Source: Thermococci archaeon
Lineage (GTDB): Archaea; Methanobacteriota_B; Thermococci; Thermococcales; Thermococcaceae
NCBI GenBank assembly: GCA_003663695.1
Contig: QMUB01000053.1
Coordinates: 1-7,342, forward strand
Direction of reading: 5' to 3'
Length of the DNA stretch: 7,342 nucleotides
The position numbers and the translations under genes are program-made. The notes under the pieces were generated by a model that saw only the letters and a program-made list of their open reading frames with translations, searched no databases and was not told where the DNA came from. Shown here piece by piece: positions 1-5,590 of this stretch (within the stretch, counting starts at the first letter, position 1; every line of letters starts with the position of its first letter).

Positions 1-432
1 ACACTTACTCAACCTCCAGAACGTTATGAGGCGGGGACTCCAAACATAGGTGGAGCAATAGGTCTCGCTGCTGGAATAAAGTATGTTGAAAAGATCGGGC
101 TCGATAAAATTGAGAAGCAAGAACATAAACTCGTTAAAAGAACCACGGAAGGCTTAACCGAGCTTGAAGTCCCATGGTATGGCCCGAGAGACCTTAAAAA
201 GCGCGCCGGCGTTGTGAGCTTCAACGTTCCCCCGCTTCACCCTCATGACGTCGCCGCCGTCTTAGATGAGCACAAAATTATGGTGCGCTCCGGTCACCAC
301 TGTGCCCTGCCCGTTATGAAGAAGCTTGGCATAAACGGAACAGTTAGAGCTTCGTTCCACGTCTACAACAGCCTTGAGGAGGTTGAAACCTTCTTGAGCG
401 TCATGGAGGAGCTCGTTAAGAGCTTGCGTTAG
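1..432 (+). CDS. sufS: Cysteine desulfurase, SufS/class V aminotransferase family (C-terminal part, 5' end outside window)
   Basis: The open frame enters from the left edge and ends at TAG 430-432, leaving 143 codons of a family that is usually about 400 aa. Family role: a PLP enzyme that converts cysteine to alanine and passes the sulfur, as an enzyme persulfide, to Fe-S cluster assembly or other sulfur acceptors in the cytoplasm. Seen here: the YEAGTPNIGGAIGLAAGI segment typical of the SufS C-terminal half, then RSGHHCALP, whose Cys (TGT 301-303) is the expected persulfide-forming residue. The HHC context is that of type II (SufS) rather than type I (IscS/NifS) enzymes. RASFHVYNSLEEVE near the end is the usual closing motif. 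The PLP-binding lysine would lie upstream, outside the window. There is no sign of frameshift. SufS versus another group II desulfurase (CsdA-like) cannot be decided from this fragment, and its operon partners are not visible. Confidence 0.93.
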   Translation, partial: TLTQPPERYEAGTPNIGGAIGLAAGIKYVEKIGLDKIEKQEHKLVKRTTEGLTELEVPWYGPRDLKKRAGVVSFNVPPLHPHDVAAVLDEHKIMVRSGHHCALPVMKKLGINGTVRASFHVYNSLEEVETFLSVMEELVKSLR

Positions 433-451
433 TCTTTTCTTTGCTTTTTTC
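433..451 (+). terminator. T-tract terminator after the cysteine desulfurase gene
   Basis: Directly after the TAG stop the sequence is TCTTTTCTTTGCTTTTTT, with no stem-loop. Archaeal RNA polymerase commonly terminates at such oligo-T stretches. Supported by position and composition only. Confidence 0.6.
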
Positions 452-487
452 GACTATCTTCGAACGTACTACGGATTCTTGCATTCA

Positions 488-500
488 AATCTTGAAGATT
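488..500. repeat. Perfect 6-bp inverted repeat, AATCTT-G-AAGATT
   Basis: A 13-bp perfect palindrome with a single central base, about 230 bp upstream of the secreted-protein gene start and 56 bp after the desulfurase stop. Its form suits a dimeric regulator site, but no known Thermococcales operator is recognised in it. Confidence 0.4.
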
Positions 501-530
501 GCAGATCGAGCAAATCCTGGAAGATAACAC

Positions 531-545
531 CGCTTATATGAAGCG
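531..545. repeat. Inverted repeat CGCTT-ATATG-AAGCG around a TATA-like box
   Basis: The 5-bp arms flank a TATA-like core (TTATATG, 534-540). If that core works as a promoter, transcription would start near 560 and the palindrome would overlap the TBP site. No gene begins within the expected short leader distance, so either the leader is long, a small RNA is made, or the match is chance. Confidence 0.35.
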
Positions 546-659
546 CGTTTTGAGGAAGTTTTAGCGGACTCAGGTTTTCTGTCGTTTAAAACTTCTGTTT
601 TTCCTGTACATTTCGTATTTTTAAAAATTGCACCATTTATCTTTCTCTGTTCGCCTCTG

Positions 660-677
660 GAACGATTTGAAACGTTC
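660..677. repeat. Inverted repeat GAACG-n8-CGTTC followed by T4
   Basis: The 5-bp arms at 660-664 and 673-677 are separated by ATTTGAAA, and TCTTTT follows. It lies just upstream of the candidate TATA box of the gene starting at 732. It could be an upstream regulator site or a weak hairpin. The arms are short, so chance is possible. Confidence 0.35.
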
Positions 678-691
678 TTTTCACCGGGTTC

Positions 692-699
692 CTAAAATA
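692..699 (+). promoter_or_regulatory. Candidate TATA box for the secreted repeat-protein gene
   Basis: CTAAAATA is centred about 36 nt before the ATG at 732, the same spacing as the other candidate promoters in this window (34-38 nt). It predicts a transcription start near 720 and a very short leader carrying the GGTGAT Shine-Dalgarno at 722-727. A second A/T-rich box at 619-627 would give an ~85-nt leader and is the alternative. Confidence 0.4.
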
Positions 700-731
700 G
701 ATGAAAATCCTACTTCTAATCGGTGATCCAT

Positions 732-1910
732 ATGAGATGGAAGGTCTGGGTGTTGATAGGGTTGCTCGTCGGGAGCCTCATCCCGGCGGGTTTGAGCCTT
801 GCGGATGAAAATACGAGCGTGCCTTCGGAGATCGACAACGCAACTCAAGAACAGACTATAGCCGAACATATTGTGGATACCCTTACAAAACTAAGCACAA
901 TAACCGAGAGATTAATGAGCAACATAACACTTCCCGAGAACTCGAGTATCATGCAGCATTATACGCTAGCCGAGCAGTACAAGGATAGTGCCATGGGCGC
1001 CTATGAGAACGGCGACTATTACACCACAATACTGGACGGGCTGACCGCAATGCATCATTACAGGGTAGTCCTCGAGAGCCTCAAGGAAGGTAGAGAGAAT
1101 CTGCGGGACAGACTTTTTGAGGAAGTCAAAAGAATGGAGGGCTACTTCAAAATGGCAGAACATATAATAATCGTTGCACAGAAGCAAGGTATTGACGTAG
1201 GAAATGCTCCCGAGCTCCTTAATGAGACCAGAGAAGCATACAAATCCGTGCTTGAGGACATAAGGGCAAAAGACTTTGCAAAAGCGCAGGAGGATCTACA
1301 AGTTGCAAGGGAGAAGAAAGCCATGCTTGATGAGCAGCTTAAGAATTTAAAGGAGCAGCTTGCCTATGAAAATGCAGACAAAGTGGTTAAAGTGTTCTTA
1401 AGTAAAACAGAGAAAGGGATAACAATAGCGGATAAGGCTATAGAGTTTGGAAAGGAGAAGGGAATGGATGTAAGCAGGCTCGAAAATCTGACGGAGCAAG
1501 TAAAAGCGATATATGATGAGGTAAACGGGCTTGCACAGGAAGAGAAGTGGGAGGATGCTTTGAGCGTTATTCAAGAAAACAGCGAAACTCTTAGGGAGTT
1601 TTCAAAGGCAGTGAGCTTTATACAGAGAAAAGCCTATGAGCGGCAGGTTGAGGAAAAAATCAAGGATGTAAAGGCATTTCTCAGGGAGCTTAACAGCAGG
1701 ATCCAGAAGGATGGAAAGGCACTTAAGGAGCTCAAAAAGGAAGGAGTTGATACCAGAAAAGCCCAGCTTCAACTTAAAGTTGCTGTACAGGAAACTAGAC
1801 TCGGCATTGGGCTCTTGAAACACAAAAAACCAATGCAAGCCAAAGCACACTTTGCGATTGCTCTGGACATGCTTCACAGGGTTGATGAGTTCATCCTCTG
1901 GCATGCATGA
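732..1910 (+). CDS. Secreted, coiled-coil/helical repeat protein of unknown function
   Basis: This encodes 392 aa. ATG 732 is preferred over the in-frame GTG at 723, because GGTGAT (722-727) would serve ATG 732 at 4-nt spacing and the GTG lies inside that SD. Residues 1-24 form a signal peptide: RWK, a hydrophobic core WVLIGLLVGSLI, then cleavage probably after SLA. No lipobox Cys and no C-terminal membrane anchor is seen, so the mature protein should be extracellular or held at the S-layer. The rest is charged and helical, with three copies of a ~55-residue motif spaced ~92 residues apart (about 142-197, 233-288, 326-380). The pattern is AxxxxxxxKxxG(I/M/V)DVxx followed by two helices ending in xxAxxxLxxAxE. 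A shorter YENGDYYTTILDGL half-motif near 91-104 resembles a TPR-type helix pair. N-x-S/T sites occur at about 27, 36, 64, 70, 164 and 252. T-tracts and promoters on both sides suggest a single-gene unit. I do not recognise a named family. Confidence 0.85.
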   Translation: MRWKVWVLIGLLVGSLIPAGLSLADENTSVPSEIDNATQEQTIAEHIVDTLTKLSTITERLMSNITLPENSSIMQHYTLAEQYKDSAMGAYENGDYYTTILDGLTAMHHYRVVLESLKEGRENLRDRLFEEVKRMEGYFKMAEHIIIVAQKQGIDVGNAPELLNETREAYKSVLEDIRAKDFAKAQEDLQVAREKKAMLDEQLKNLKEQLAYENADKVVKVFLSKTEKGITIADKAIEFGKEKGMDVSRLENLTEQVKAIYDEVNGLAQEEKWEDALSVIQENSETLREFSKAVSFIQRKAYERQVEEKIKDVKAFLRELNSRIQKDGKALKELKKEGVDTRKAQLQLKVAVQETRLGIGLLKHKKPMQAKAHFAIALDMLHRVDEFILWHA

Positions 1911-1911
1911 A

Positions 1912-1930
1912 CTTTCTTTTTCCCTTTTTC
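1912..1930 (+). terminator. T-tract terminator after the secreted-protein gene
   Basis: CTTTCTTTTTCCCTTTTTC begins two bases after the TGA stop and contains two T5 runs without a stem. It is typical of archaeal oligo-T termination and lies just ahead of the next gene's TATA box. Confidence 0.6.
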
Positions 1931-1936
1931 CCAAAT

Positions 1937-1945
1937 CTTTATGAA
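1937..1945 (+). promoter_or_regulatory. TATA box for the TBP-like/PP-loop-like two-gene unit
   Basis: CTTTATGAA is preceded by an A-rich CCAAAT (BRE position) and centred 36 nt before ATG 1977. The expected transcription start is near 1966, right at the SD GGTGAT (1968-1973), giving a leader of roughly 10 nt. Confidence 0.5.
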
Positions 1946-1976
1946 TATTCTTCCATAATCTTTCCATGGTGATATT

Positions 1977-2252
1977 ATGCTGATAGCGAAGCCGTGCACG
2001 AGCATGAAGGCCATAAATATAATCCCTGAGGAAAAGTTTGATCTGGATTTGGAGGAGGTTTGCGAGTGCCTTGCTAGGAAAGGCTATCAAATAAAGCGGG
2101 TTACACGCTTTTTGGCTCTAGTGAGGAAGACTTACGACATAAGCATATTTCCGAGCGGCAAAGTAATAATTAAGGACACGAACGATAAGGGGGAAGCCCT
2201 AGAAATCGCACTGGAAATCTACGAGTGCATGGATGGTTATAAGGTGAGCTGA
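1977..2252 (+). CDS. Small protein resembling a single TATA-binding-protein (TBP) fold repeat
   Basis: This encodes 91 aa. ATG 1977 follows SD GGTGAT (1968-1973) with 3-nt spacing; the upstream ATG at 1966 runs into a stop after five codons. The order of elements matches one TBP half: a strand (KAINIIPEEKFDLD), a helix (LEEVCECLARKGY), strands around residues 40-60 ending in DISIFPSGKVIIKD, then a helix (EALEIALEIYECMDG). IFPSGKVIIK parallels the IFSSGK(V/L)VV(T) strand of archaeal TBP, and the spacing to the flanking helices is similar. A true TBP has two such repeats in ~180 aa, so this is not the general factor. The phenylalanine pairs that kink DNA in TBP are not evident. Cys residues at 7, 29, 31 and 84 are notable for a small cytoplasmic protein. 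The stop touches the next gene's GTG start with no gap, so the two are almost certainly co-translated. Fold assignment is inference; function is unknown. Confidence 0.8.
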   Translation: MLIAKPCTSMKAINIIPEEKFDLDLEEVCECLARKGYQIKRVTRFLALVRKTYDISIFPSGKVIIKDTNDKGEALEIALEIYECMDGYKVS

Positions 2253-3080
2253 GTGTTCGCTCCTGAAGAGCTGAAGAGGGAGATAGAGAGGATTAGAAGA
2301 GAGAACGGCTTTGAAGTTGTTCCCTTTGTGATAGAGGACGTTATCTATGATGAAAGCGAGGGCAGGTTATTCATAATAGGGCAGGATAGAGCTGATAAAA
2401 GTGCCATAATCGGGAACAGCTTTGTAATTGGGAAGCTCAAAGAGAAGCTAGGTGTAAAGCAGATTACCGTCTATTCGAATTTGGATCTCCTTTTAAGAAA
2501 GCGGGAACTTGAAAAAAATATGAACCTGATAGAAGGGACCTTCCTGGAGTTTTTAATCCCACTGCTGAAGGCCGAACTCAACTATCCCCCAATGAGATGT
2601 CCCGAGATCAAAAATAATGGAAAAGCCCTCGTATTTTTGAGTGTATATGCCGATGCCCTAGTTGGCTTTGCCAGAGCTTTTGGATTGGAGCCTTTAAAAG
2701 TTGGAATACGCCATTCCTTCCCCCATCTGGAGTATGAGCCGATAGAGGGCACTCCGAGAGAGATATTCTTTCCCGATGAGGAGAAGCTCCTGGGAATCGC
2801 GGAGGAGAGGGATTTGAGAATAATCATAGCCGATTTTTCCTTTGGGGTTAAATTTGCCGGAGATATGGCATTAATAAACCCTATGCGTCTCCTTCAAATT
2901 CCCCACTTTAGAATCAAGCACATATTTGGCTTCAGGTTCCCTGCATACACCCATCTGGACAAAAGGGCAGCCCTTGACTTCTTTTTAAAGCTAGCCGATG
3001 ATAACCTTCTGGAACCAACGGATGGAGCCAATTTAATATGGAAGGCATGGAAAAAGGGAAAGGGAAAAGTTGGAATTTAG
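2253..3080 (+). CDS. Putative KH-like plus PP-loop ATPase-like protein with altered signature loops
   Basis: This encodes 275 aa. GTG start 2253 directly follows the TGA of the gene before, with SD AAGGTGAG at 2241-2248 inside that gene. I do not recognise a named family. Residues 44-78 (DRADKSAIIG..FVIGKLKEKLGV..ITVYS) read like a KH-type RNA-binding core, with NSF where a Gly-rich loop would be expected. Residues 123-152 (GKALVFLSVYADALVGFARAFGLEPLKVGIR) line up with the first strand, loop and helix of N-type ATP pyrophosphatases, but SVYADA replaces the usual SGGxDS. Residues 189-226 (IIIADFSFGVKFAGDMALINPMRLLQ, then a basic segment) sit where those enzymes carry the D-D-x-A-E-T and MRLL-type region. 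If this is right, the protein kept the fold but lost the pyrophosphate-binding glycines, suggesting a non-catalytic or changed role. The C-terminal tail KKGKGKVGI runs into a tandem repeat shared with the convergent gene's end. Family assignment is inference; coding status is firm. Confidence 0.8.
   Translation: MFAPEELKREIERIRRENGFEVVPFVIEDVIYDESEGRLFIIGQDRADKSAIIGNSFVIGKLKEKLGVKQITVYSNLDLLLRKRELEKNMNLIEGTFLEFLIPLLKAELNYPPMRCPEIKNNGKALVFLSVYADALVGFARAFGLEPLKVGIRHSFPHLEYEPIEGTPREIFFPDEEKLLGIAEERDLRIIIADFSFGVKFAGDMALINPMRLLQIPHFRIKHIFGFRFPAYTHLDKRAALDFFLKLADDNLLEPTDGANLIWKAWKKGKGKVGI
3051..3070 (-). terminator. Pyrimidine-rich terminator of the CoA disulfide reductase gene
   Basis: Read on the minus strand, this is a T/C run with T4, T3 and T5 blocks (the plus strand reads AAAAAGGGAAAGGGAAAAGT), about 37-56 nt beyond the reductase stop. 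It lies inside the 3' coding end of the convergent gene, where it encodes the Lys/Gly tail, so it has a double role. It is assigned on composition and position only. Confidence 0.4.
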
Positions 3081-3125
3081 AATTTAGAACTTTGGAACTT
3101 CAGAATTTAGAATTTCAGAACTCTC
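3073..3125. repeat. Degenerate heptamer/octamer tandem repeat across two convergent stop codons
   Basis: Seven head-to-tail units start with GAA: GAATTTA, GAATTTA, GAACTTTG, GAACTTCA, GAATTTA, GAATTTCA and GAACTCTC (starts 3073, 3080, 3087, 3095, 3103, 3110, 3118). The consensus is GAAYTTYA with 7- or 8-base units. It contains the TAG of the plus-strand gene (3078-3080) and the TAA of the minus-strand gene (3107-3109), so the whole 26-bp intergenic gap is repeat. Confidence 0.8.
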
Positions 3126-4429
3126 GCAAGCACTATAAGCGGATCCCAGACCGGGGCGAATGGTGGTGCGTAGGCTAAATCCGCAAAGAAAAGTTCTTTT
3201 GTCGTGAAGCCTGCTTGAATCGCAATTGCAAAGGCATCTATCCTCGGGAGTATCTCCGCTCCAACAGCTTGAAGTCCTAAAAGCTTCTTGCTTTCCTTGT
3301 CAATAACAGCTTTAAGCCATATTCTCTTTGATCCGGGATAATAATGTGGTTTTGTCCCCGCTTTTATAAATGCACTCTTAACGTCATAACCCTCTTTCAG
3401 CGCCTCCTGCTCCGTGAGCCCAACCTTCCCGATTTCCAGATCCATGAACTTGGTTATGGAAGTTCCAAGAACGCCTGGAAAAGTTATTTCAACTCCAGCT
3501 ATGTTACTTCCCGCCACATAACCCATCTTATTGCCTGGCGGAGCTAATGGTATCCAGACCCTACGTCCCGTTATTAAATGTTTCGTCTCCGCAACATCTC
3601 CAGCTGCATAGACGTTCTCCACGCTCGTCTGCATCCTTTCATTGGTCCATATCGCTCCGGTCTCACCTATTCTAACACCAAGTTCCTTTGCGAGCTCTAT
3701 ATTGGGTTTTATTCCGGTAGCTATTATAACGAGATCTGCCCTGTATTCCCCTTCATCCGTTATGACCTTCTCGACTCTTTCATTTCCTTCAAAACCCCGT
3801 GTGAGTTCCTCCAACCTTAAATTTAGATGCTCCTTTAGTTTTTCCTCCACTATCTCTGTTATCTCTTTGTCGAAGGTCTTCCTCAGGACGCGCTCGCTTC
3901 TTCCTATTAGTGTTACGTTCTTTCCCTGAGCCGCAAATGCCTCCGCCATCTCCAGGGCTATATATCCCGTTCCGATAACCGCGACATCCTCAACTTTATG
4001 CTTTTCCATGTACTCCCTTATTGCAACGGCATCTGGAGGAAGGTCGGCGGTGAATATCCCCTCAAGCTCACAGCCCTTTAGAGCCGGAACTTGGGGAGAT
4101 GCGCCGTTTGCGAAAACCAGGTAGTCCCACCCATATTCTCTTTCTTCCCCCTTTTCCCTAACCCTAACTTCGCCCTGCTCGACCTCCACGACCTCCGCAT
4201 TCATGTGGAGATCTATGCCCCTCTTCTCTATGAAAAATTCGGGAGGATAGTGCATGAGCTTTTCCTTCGGTGAAATCCCCTCGACAACGTAGGGAACGCC
4301 ACACGGGGCGTGGCTAACCCATTCCGTCGCTTCAAAAACCTTAACATCCCACTCAGGTTTCAGTCGCTTGATGCGGGAAGCGGCACTCATTCCCGCAGCT
4401 CCTCCTCCTATGATAACAACACGTTTCAT
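3107..4429 (-). CDS. cdr: CoA disulfide reductase / CoA-dependent NAD(P)H sulfur oxidoreductase
   Basis: This encodes 440 aa, the usual length. ATG 4429 is chosen over GTG 4438, because GGTGGTGA (4431-4438) is then the SD at a short spacing. It is an FAD flavoenzyme of the pyridine nucleotide-disulfide oxidoreductase family that uses NAD(P)H to reduce CoA disulfide. In Pyrococcus the close relative also acts as a CoA-dependent elemental sulfur reductase (Nsr). Seen: FAD-binding [11 protein letters not shown] at 8-18; single active-site Cys43 in SHAPCGVPY (one Cys, as in CoADR, not the CxxxxC of glutathione reductase); the NAD(P)H Rossmann motif [10 protein letters not shown] at 151-160; the FAD motif VYAAGD at 273-278; HYYPG at 362-366; and the conserved tail [21 protein letters not shown]. 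The gene has its own promoter and a probable SurR operator, and is transcribed towards the PP-loop-like gene. NADH versus NADPH preference and sulfur versus CoA disulfide as the main substrate cannot be told from sequence alone. Confidence 0.95.
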   Translation of the reverse strand: MKRVVIIGGGAAGMSAASRIKRLKPEWDVKVFEATEWVSHAPCGVPYVVEGISPKEKLMHYPPEFFIEKRGIDLHMNAEVVEVEQGEVRVREKGEEREYGWDYLVFANGASPQVPALKGCELEGIFTADLPPDAVAIREYMEKHKVEDVAVIGTGYIALEMAEAFAAQGKNVTLIGRSERVLRKTFDKEITEIVEEKLKEHLNLRLEELTRGFEGNERVEKVITDEGEYRADLVIIATGIKPNIELAKELGVRIGETGAIWTNERMQTSVENVYAAGDVAETKHLITGRRVWIPLAPPGNKMGYVAGSNIAGVEITFPGVLGTSITKFMDLEIGKVGLTEQEALKEGYDVKSAFIKAGTKPHYYPGSKRIWLKAVIDKESKKLLGLQAVGAEILPRIDAFAIAIQAGFTTKELFFADLAYAPPFAPVWDPLIVLARVLKF

Positions 4430-4446
4430 TTTCACCACCGGGAAAA

Positions 4447-4463
4447 GTTGTTAACCAAAGGTT
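4447..4463. promoter_or_regulatory. Probable SurR operator upstream of CoA disulfide reductase
   Basis: The plus strand reads GTTGTTAACCAAAGGTT, an exact match to GTTn3AACn5GTT, the extended recognition sequence of the Thermococcales sulfur-response regulator SurR. A perfect inverted repeat TTAACC-AAA-GGTTAA (4451-4465) overlaps it. It touches the downstream edge of the TATA box and extends towards the expected transcription start, which suits repression. In P. furiosus, reduced SurR represses the sulfur reductase gene, and sulfur, by oxidising the SurR CxxC, releases it. The motif match is seen; binding here is inference. Confidence 0.75.
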
Positions 4464-4470
4464 AAAAAAG
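4461..4470 (-). promoter_or_regulatory. TATA box of the CoA disulfide reductase gene
   Basis: The minus strand reads CTTTTTTAAC, centred ~37 nt before ATG 4429, predicting a start near 4440 and a ~12-nt leader. The same T6 run follows the DUF1464 stop (4483) by 13 nt and may also terminate that transcript. An alternative box, GTTTAAAT at 4481-4488, overlaps the DUF1464 stop and would give a ~30-nt leader. Confidence 0.5.
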
Positions 4471-4482
4471 TAGTGGCAAAAT

Positions 4483-5550
4483 TTAAACTTTCAGGGGAAG
4501 CTTCACATAATCCAAAACGCTCCCCCGGGCTTTCCTTATCTCAACGTGTTCCACTAAATCCTTAAATTTTCCTCCGAGGAGTCCATCTCCAATTATCGCA
4601 CTCCCCTGCGCCGCTTCCTTGGCTTTTCCTTCAAGGCCCTTCTGTTTAACAACAGGGATATCAAAACGCTCCTCAAACAAATCTTTAACATCTTTTCTAA
4701 GTTTCTCTATGCGCATAAGTCTTCCTGAGAGAAGTATCTCCCTCGGCTTCTTGATTATGGCGAGCTCGCTGGCTATTGCTTTCAAAAATCCATCCTTCAT
4801 GGCTTCCCATGCCCTGGCAAAGGGTTCCTCATCAAGCCTCTCGACGAATTTTTCGGGAGTTAAAATTTCATCTGCCGCTATTATGGATGCACCTCCCCAG
4901 AACAGGTGCCATTTTTTGATTTCCCCCATTAAATAGGCGACCTCTCCATCCAGGGCTCCGCTGTTTACAAATGCAGGACCCGGAAAGATCGTTCCTCCAA
5001 TACCATCGACTATCCTCCCCTTATCGACAGCGCCGGCGAAGTTATACCCAAAACCAACCTCAAGAAGGGCGAACGAAACATCCCCATAGGGAATTCCCAA
5101 ACGATTTGATTGATCATAGATTCCCAGAAGGGTTATGGCCATTTTATCCGCAGTCCCCATATCAATTTTGTTGTATTTTCTCCATTCGGGAACGGTTGGA
5201 AGGTGAATTATGCCCGGGATAAACCACACATTCATTCCCTTCTGTGCCATTTCGCTTACCATCTCTTGAAGACCTACTAGAACAGGAATTTTCTTCATTT
5301 CCTCCTCCCGAACCAGCGTCATCTCAAACCTATCCCTCTCGTTGATCTCACTTATATGTTTGAGCGGGATTCCGTACCCGGAGGGTCCTATTATTATATC
5401 CGCGTTGAACTCCTCAATGCTTCTAACAATCCTGCCCGGATCTTCTGCCACAACTTCACTTGAAAAGCTCAAATCAAGCCTTATCCTCCCATCTTCAAGC
5501 CCTATCACATCAAAGCTCCTCGTTCCCGGATCAACGCCTATAACCCTCAT
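4483..5550 (-). CDS. DUF1464 family protein, ASKHA-fold predicted acyl (butyrate) kinase
   Basis: This encodes 355 aa. ATG 5550 is preceded by GGTGGTC at close spacing. It matches the archaeal DUF1464 family as I know it (COG2441, predicted butyrate kinase of the ASKHA superfamily: acetate/sugar kinases, Hsp70, actin). Seen: the phosphate-1 loop VIGVDPGTRSFDVIGLEDG at 3-21 with Asp7; MGTADKMAI at 131-139, a family hallmark; a phosphate-2 type stretch around FALLEVGFGYNFAGAVDKGRI at 160-180; IGGTIFPGPAF at 184-194; and an adenosine-type segment EILLSGRLMRIEKL at 271-284. These support an ATP-dependent phosphotransferase fold, but the substrate is unproven and the butyrate label rests on distant homology. 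The gene has its own promoter, with short spaces to NMD3 upstream and the reductase downstream, so it is probably a single-gene transcript. Confidence 0.88.
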   Translation of the reverse strand: MRVIGVDPGTRSFDVIGLEDGRIRLDLSFSSEVVAEDPGRIVRSIEEFNADIIIGPSGYGIPLKHISEINERDRFEMTLVREEEMKKIPVLVGLQEMVSEMAQKGMNVWFIPGIIHLPTVPEWRKYNKIDMGTADKMAITLLGIYDQSNRLGIPYGDVSFALLEVGFGYNFAGAVDKGRIVDGIGGTIFPGPAFVNSGALDGEVAYLMGEIKKWHLFWGGASIIAADEILTPEKFVERLDEEPFARAWEAMKDGFLKAIASELAIIKKPREILLSGRLMRIEKLRKDVKDLFEERFDIPVVKQKGLEGKAKEAAQGSAIIGDGLLGGKFKDLVEHVEIRKARGSVLDYVKLPLKV

Positions 5551-5580
5551 TTGACCACCGGAGGTAGAGGGAAGAAAAGA

Positions 5581-5590
5581 ATTATAAATT
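5581..5590 (-). promoter_or_regulatory. TATA box of the DUF1464 gene
   Basis: The minus strand reads AATTTATAAT, the clearest TATA box in the window, centred ~35 nt before ATG 5550. Transcription should start near 5560, leaving a leader of about 10 nt with SD GGTGGTC. The box lies immediately after and slightly overlaps the NMD3 stop (5590-5592). Confidence 0.65.

Larger units (their letters stand above)
433..731. other. Non-coding intergenic stretch with several short inverted repeats
   Basis: No convincing gene is seen on either strand. The longest plus-strand reading here overlaps the next gene in the wrong frame. The stretch holds a T-tract at its left end and three short inverted repeats: AATCTT-G-AAGATT at 488-500, CGCTT-n5-AAGCG at 531-545, and GAACG-n8-CGTTC at 660-677. 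TATA-like boxes occur at 533-540 (CTTATATG), 619-627 (TTTTTAAAA-like) and 692-699. It is long for this gene-dense region and could carry regulatory sites or a small RNA. I see no box C/D, tRNA or riboswitch pattern. Confidence 0.6.

Noticed and set aside
538..564. Mini-ORF ATG...TAG coding for MKRVLRKF
   Set aside because: Eight codons with no SD, and its ATG is part of a TATA-like palindrome. Nothing supports translation.
584..592. GTTTAAAAC, a match to the core SurR motif GTTn3AAC
   Set aside because: A six-base core is expected one or two times by chance in 7.3 kb. The third GTT follows after 4 bases instead of 5, and the site is ~140 bp from the next start codon.
723..731. GTG 723 as start of the secreted-protein gene
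   Set aside because: It lies within the GGTGAT SD that fits ATG 732, and beginning at ATG gives a cleaner signal peptide.
433..731. Box C/D sRNA, tRNA or CRISPR repeat in the intergenic region
   Set aside because: I found no paired RTGATGA/CTGA boxes at suitable spacing, no cloverleaf, and no regularly spaced ~30-bp repeats.
1602..2090. 162-codon minus-strand open frame
   Set aside because: It runs antisense through the end of the secreted-protein gene and into the TBP-like gene, lacks a proper SD and reads as low-likelihood protein. It is a shadow of the real genes.
4430..4438. GTG 4438 as start of CoA disulfide reductase
   Set aside because: It is part of the GGTGGTGA SD for ATG 4429. 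Relatives begin a few residues before the VVIIGGG motif, as ATG 4429 does.
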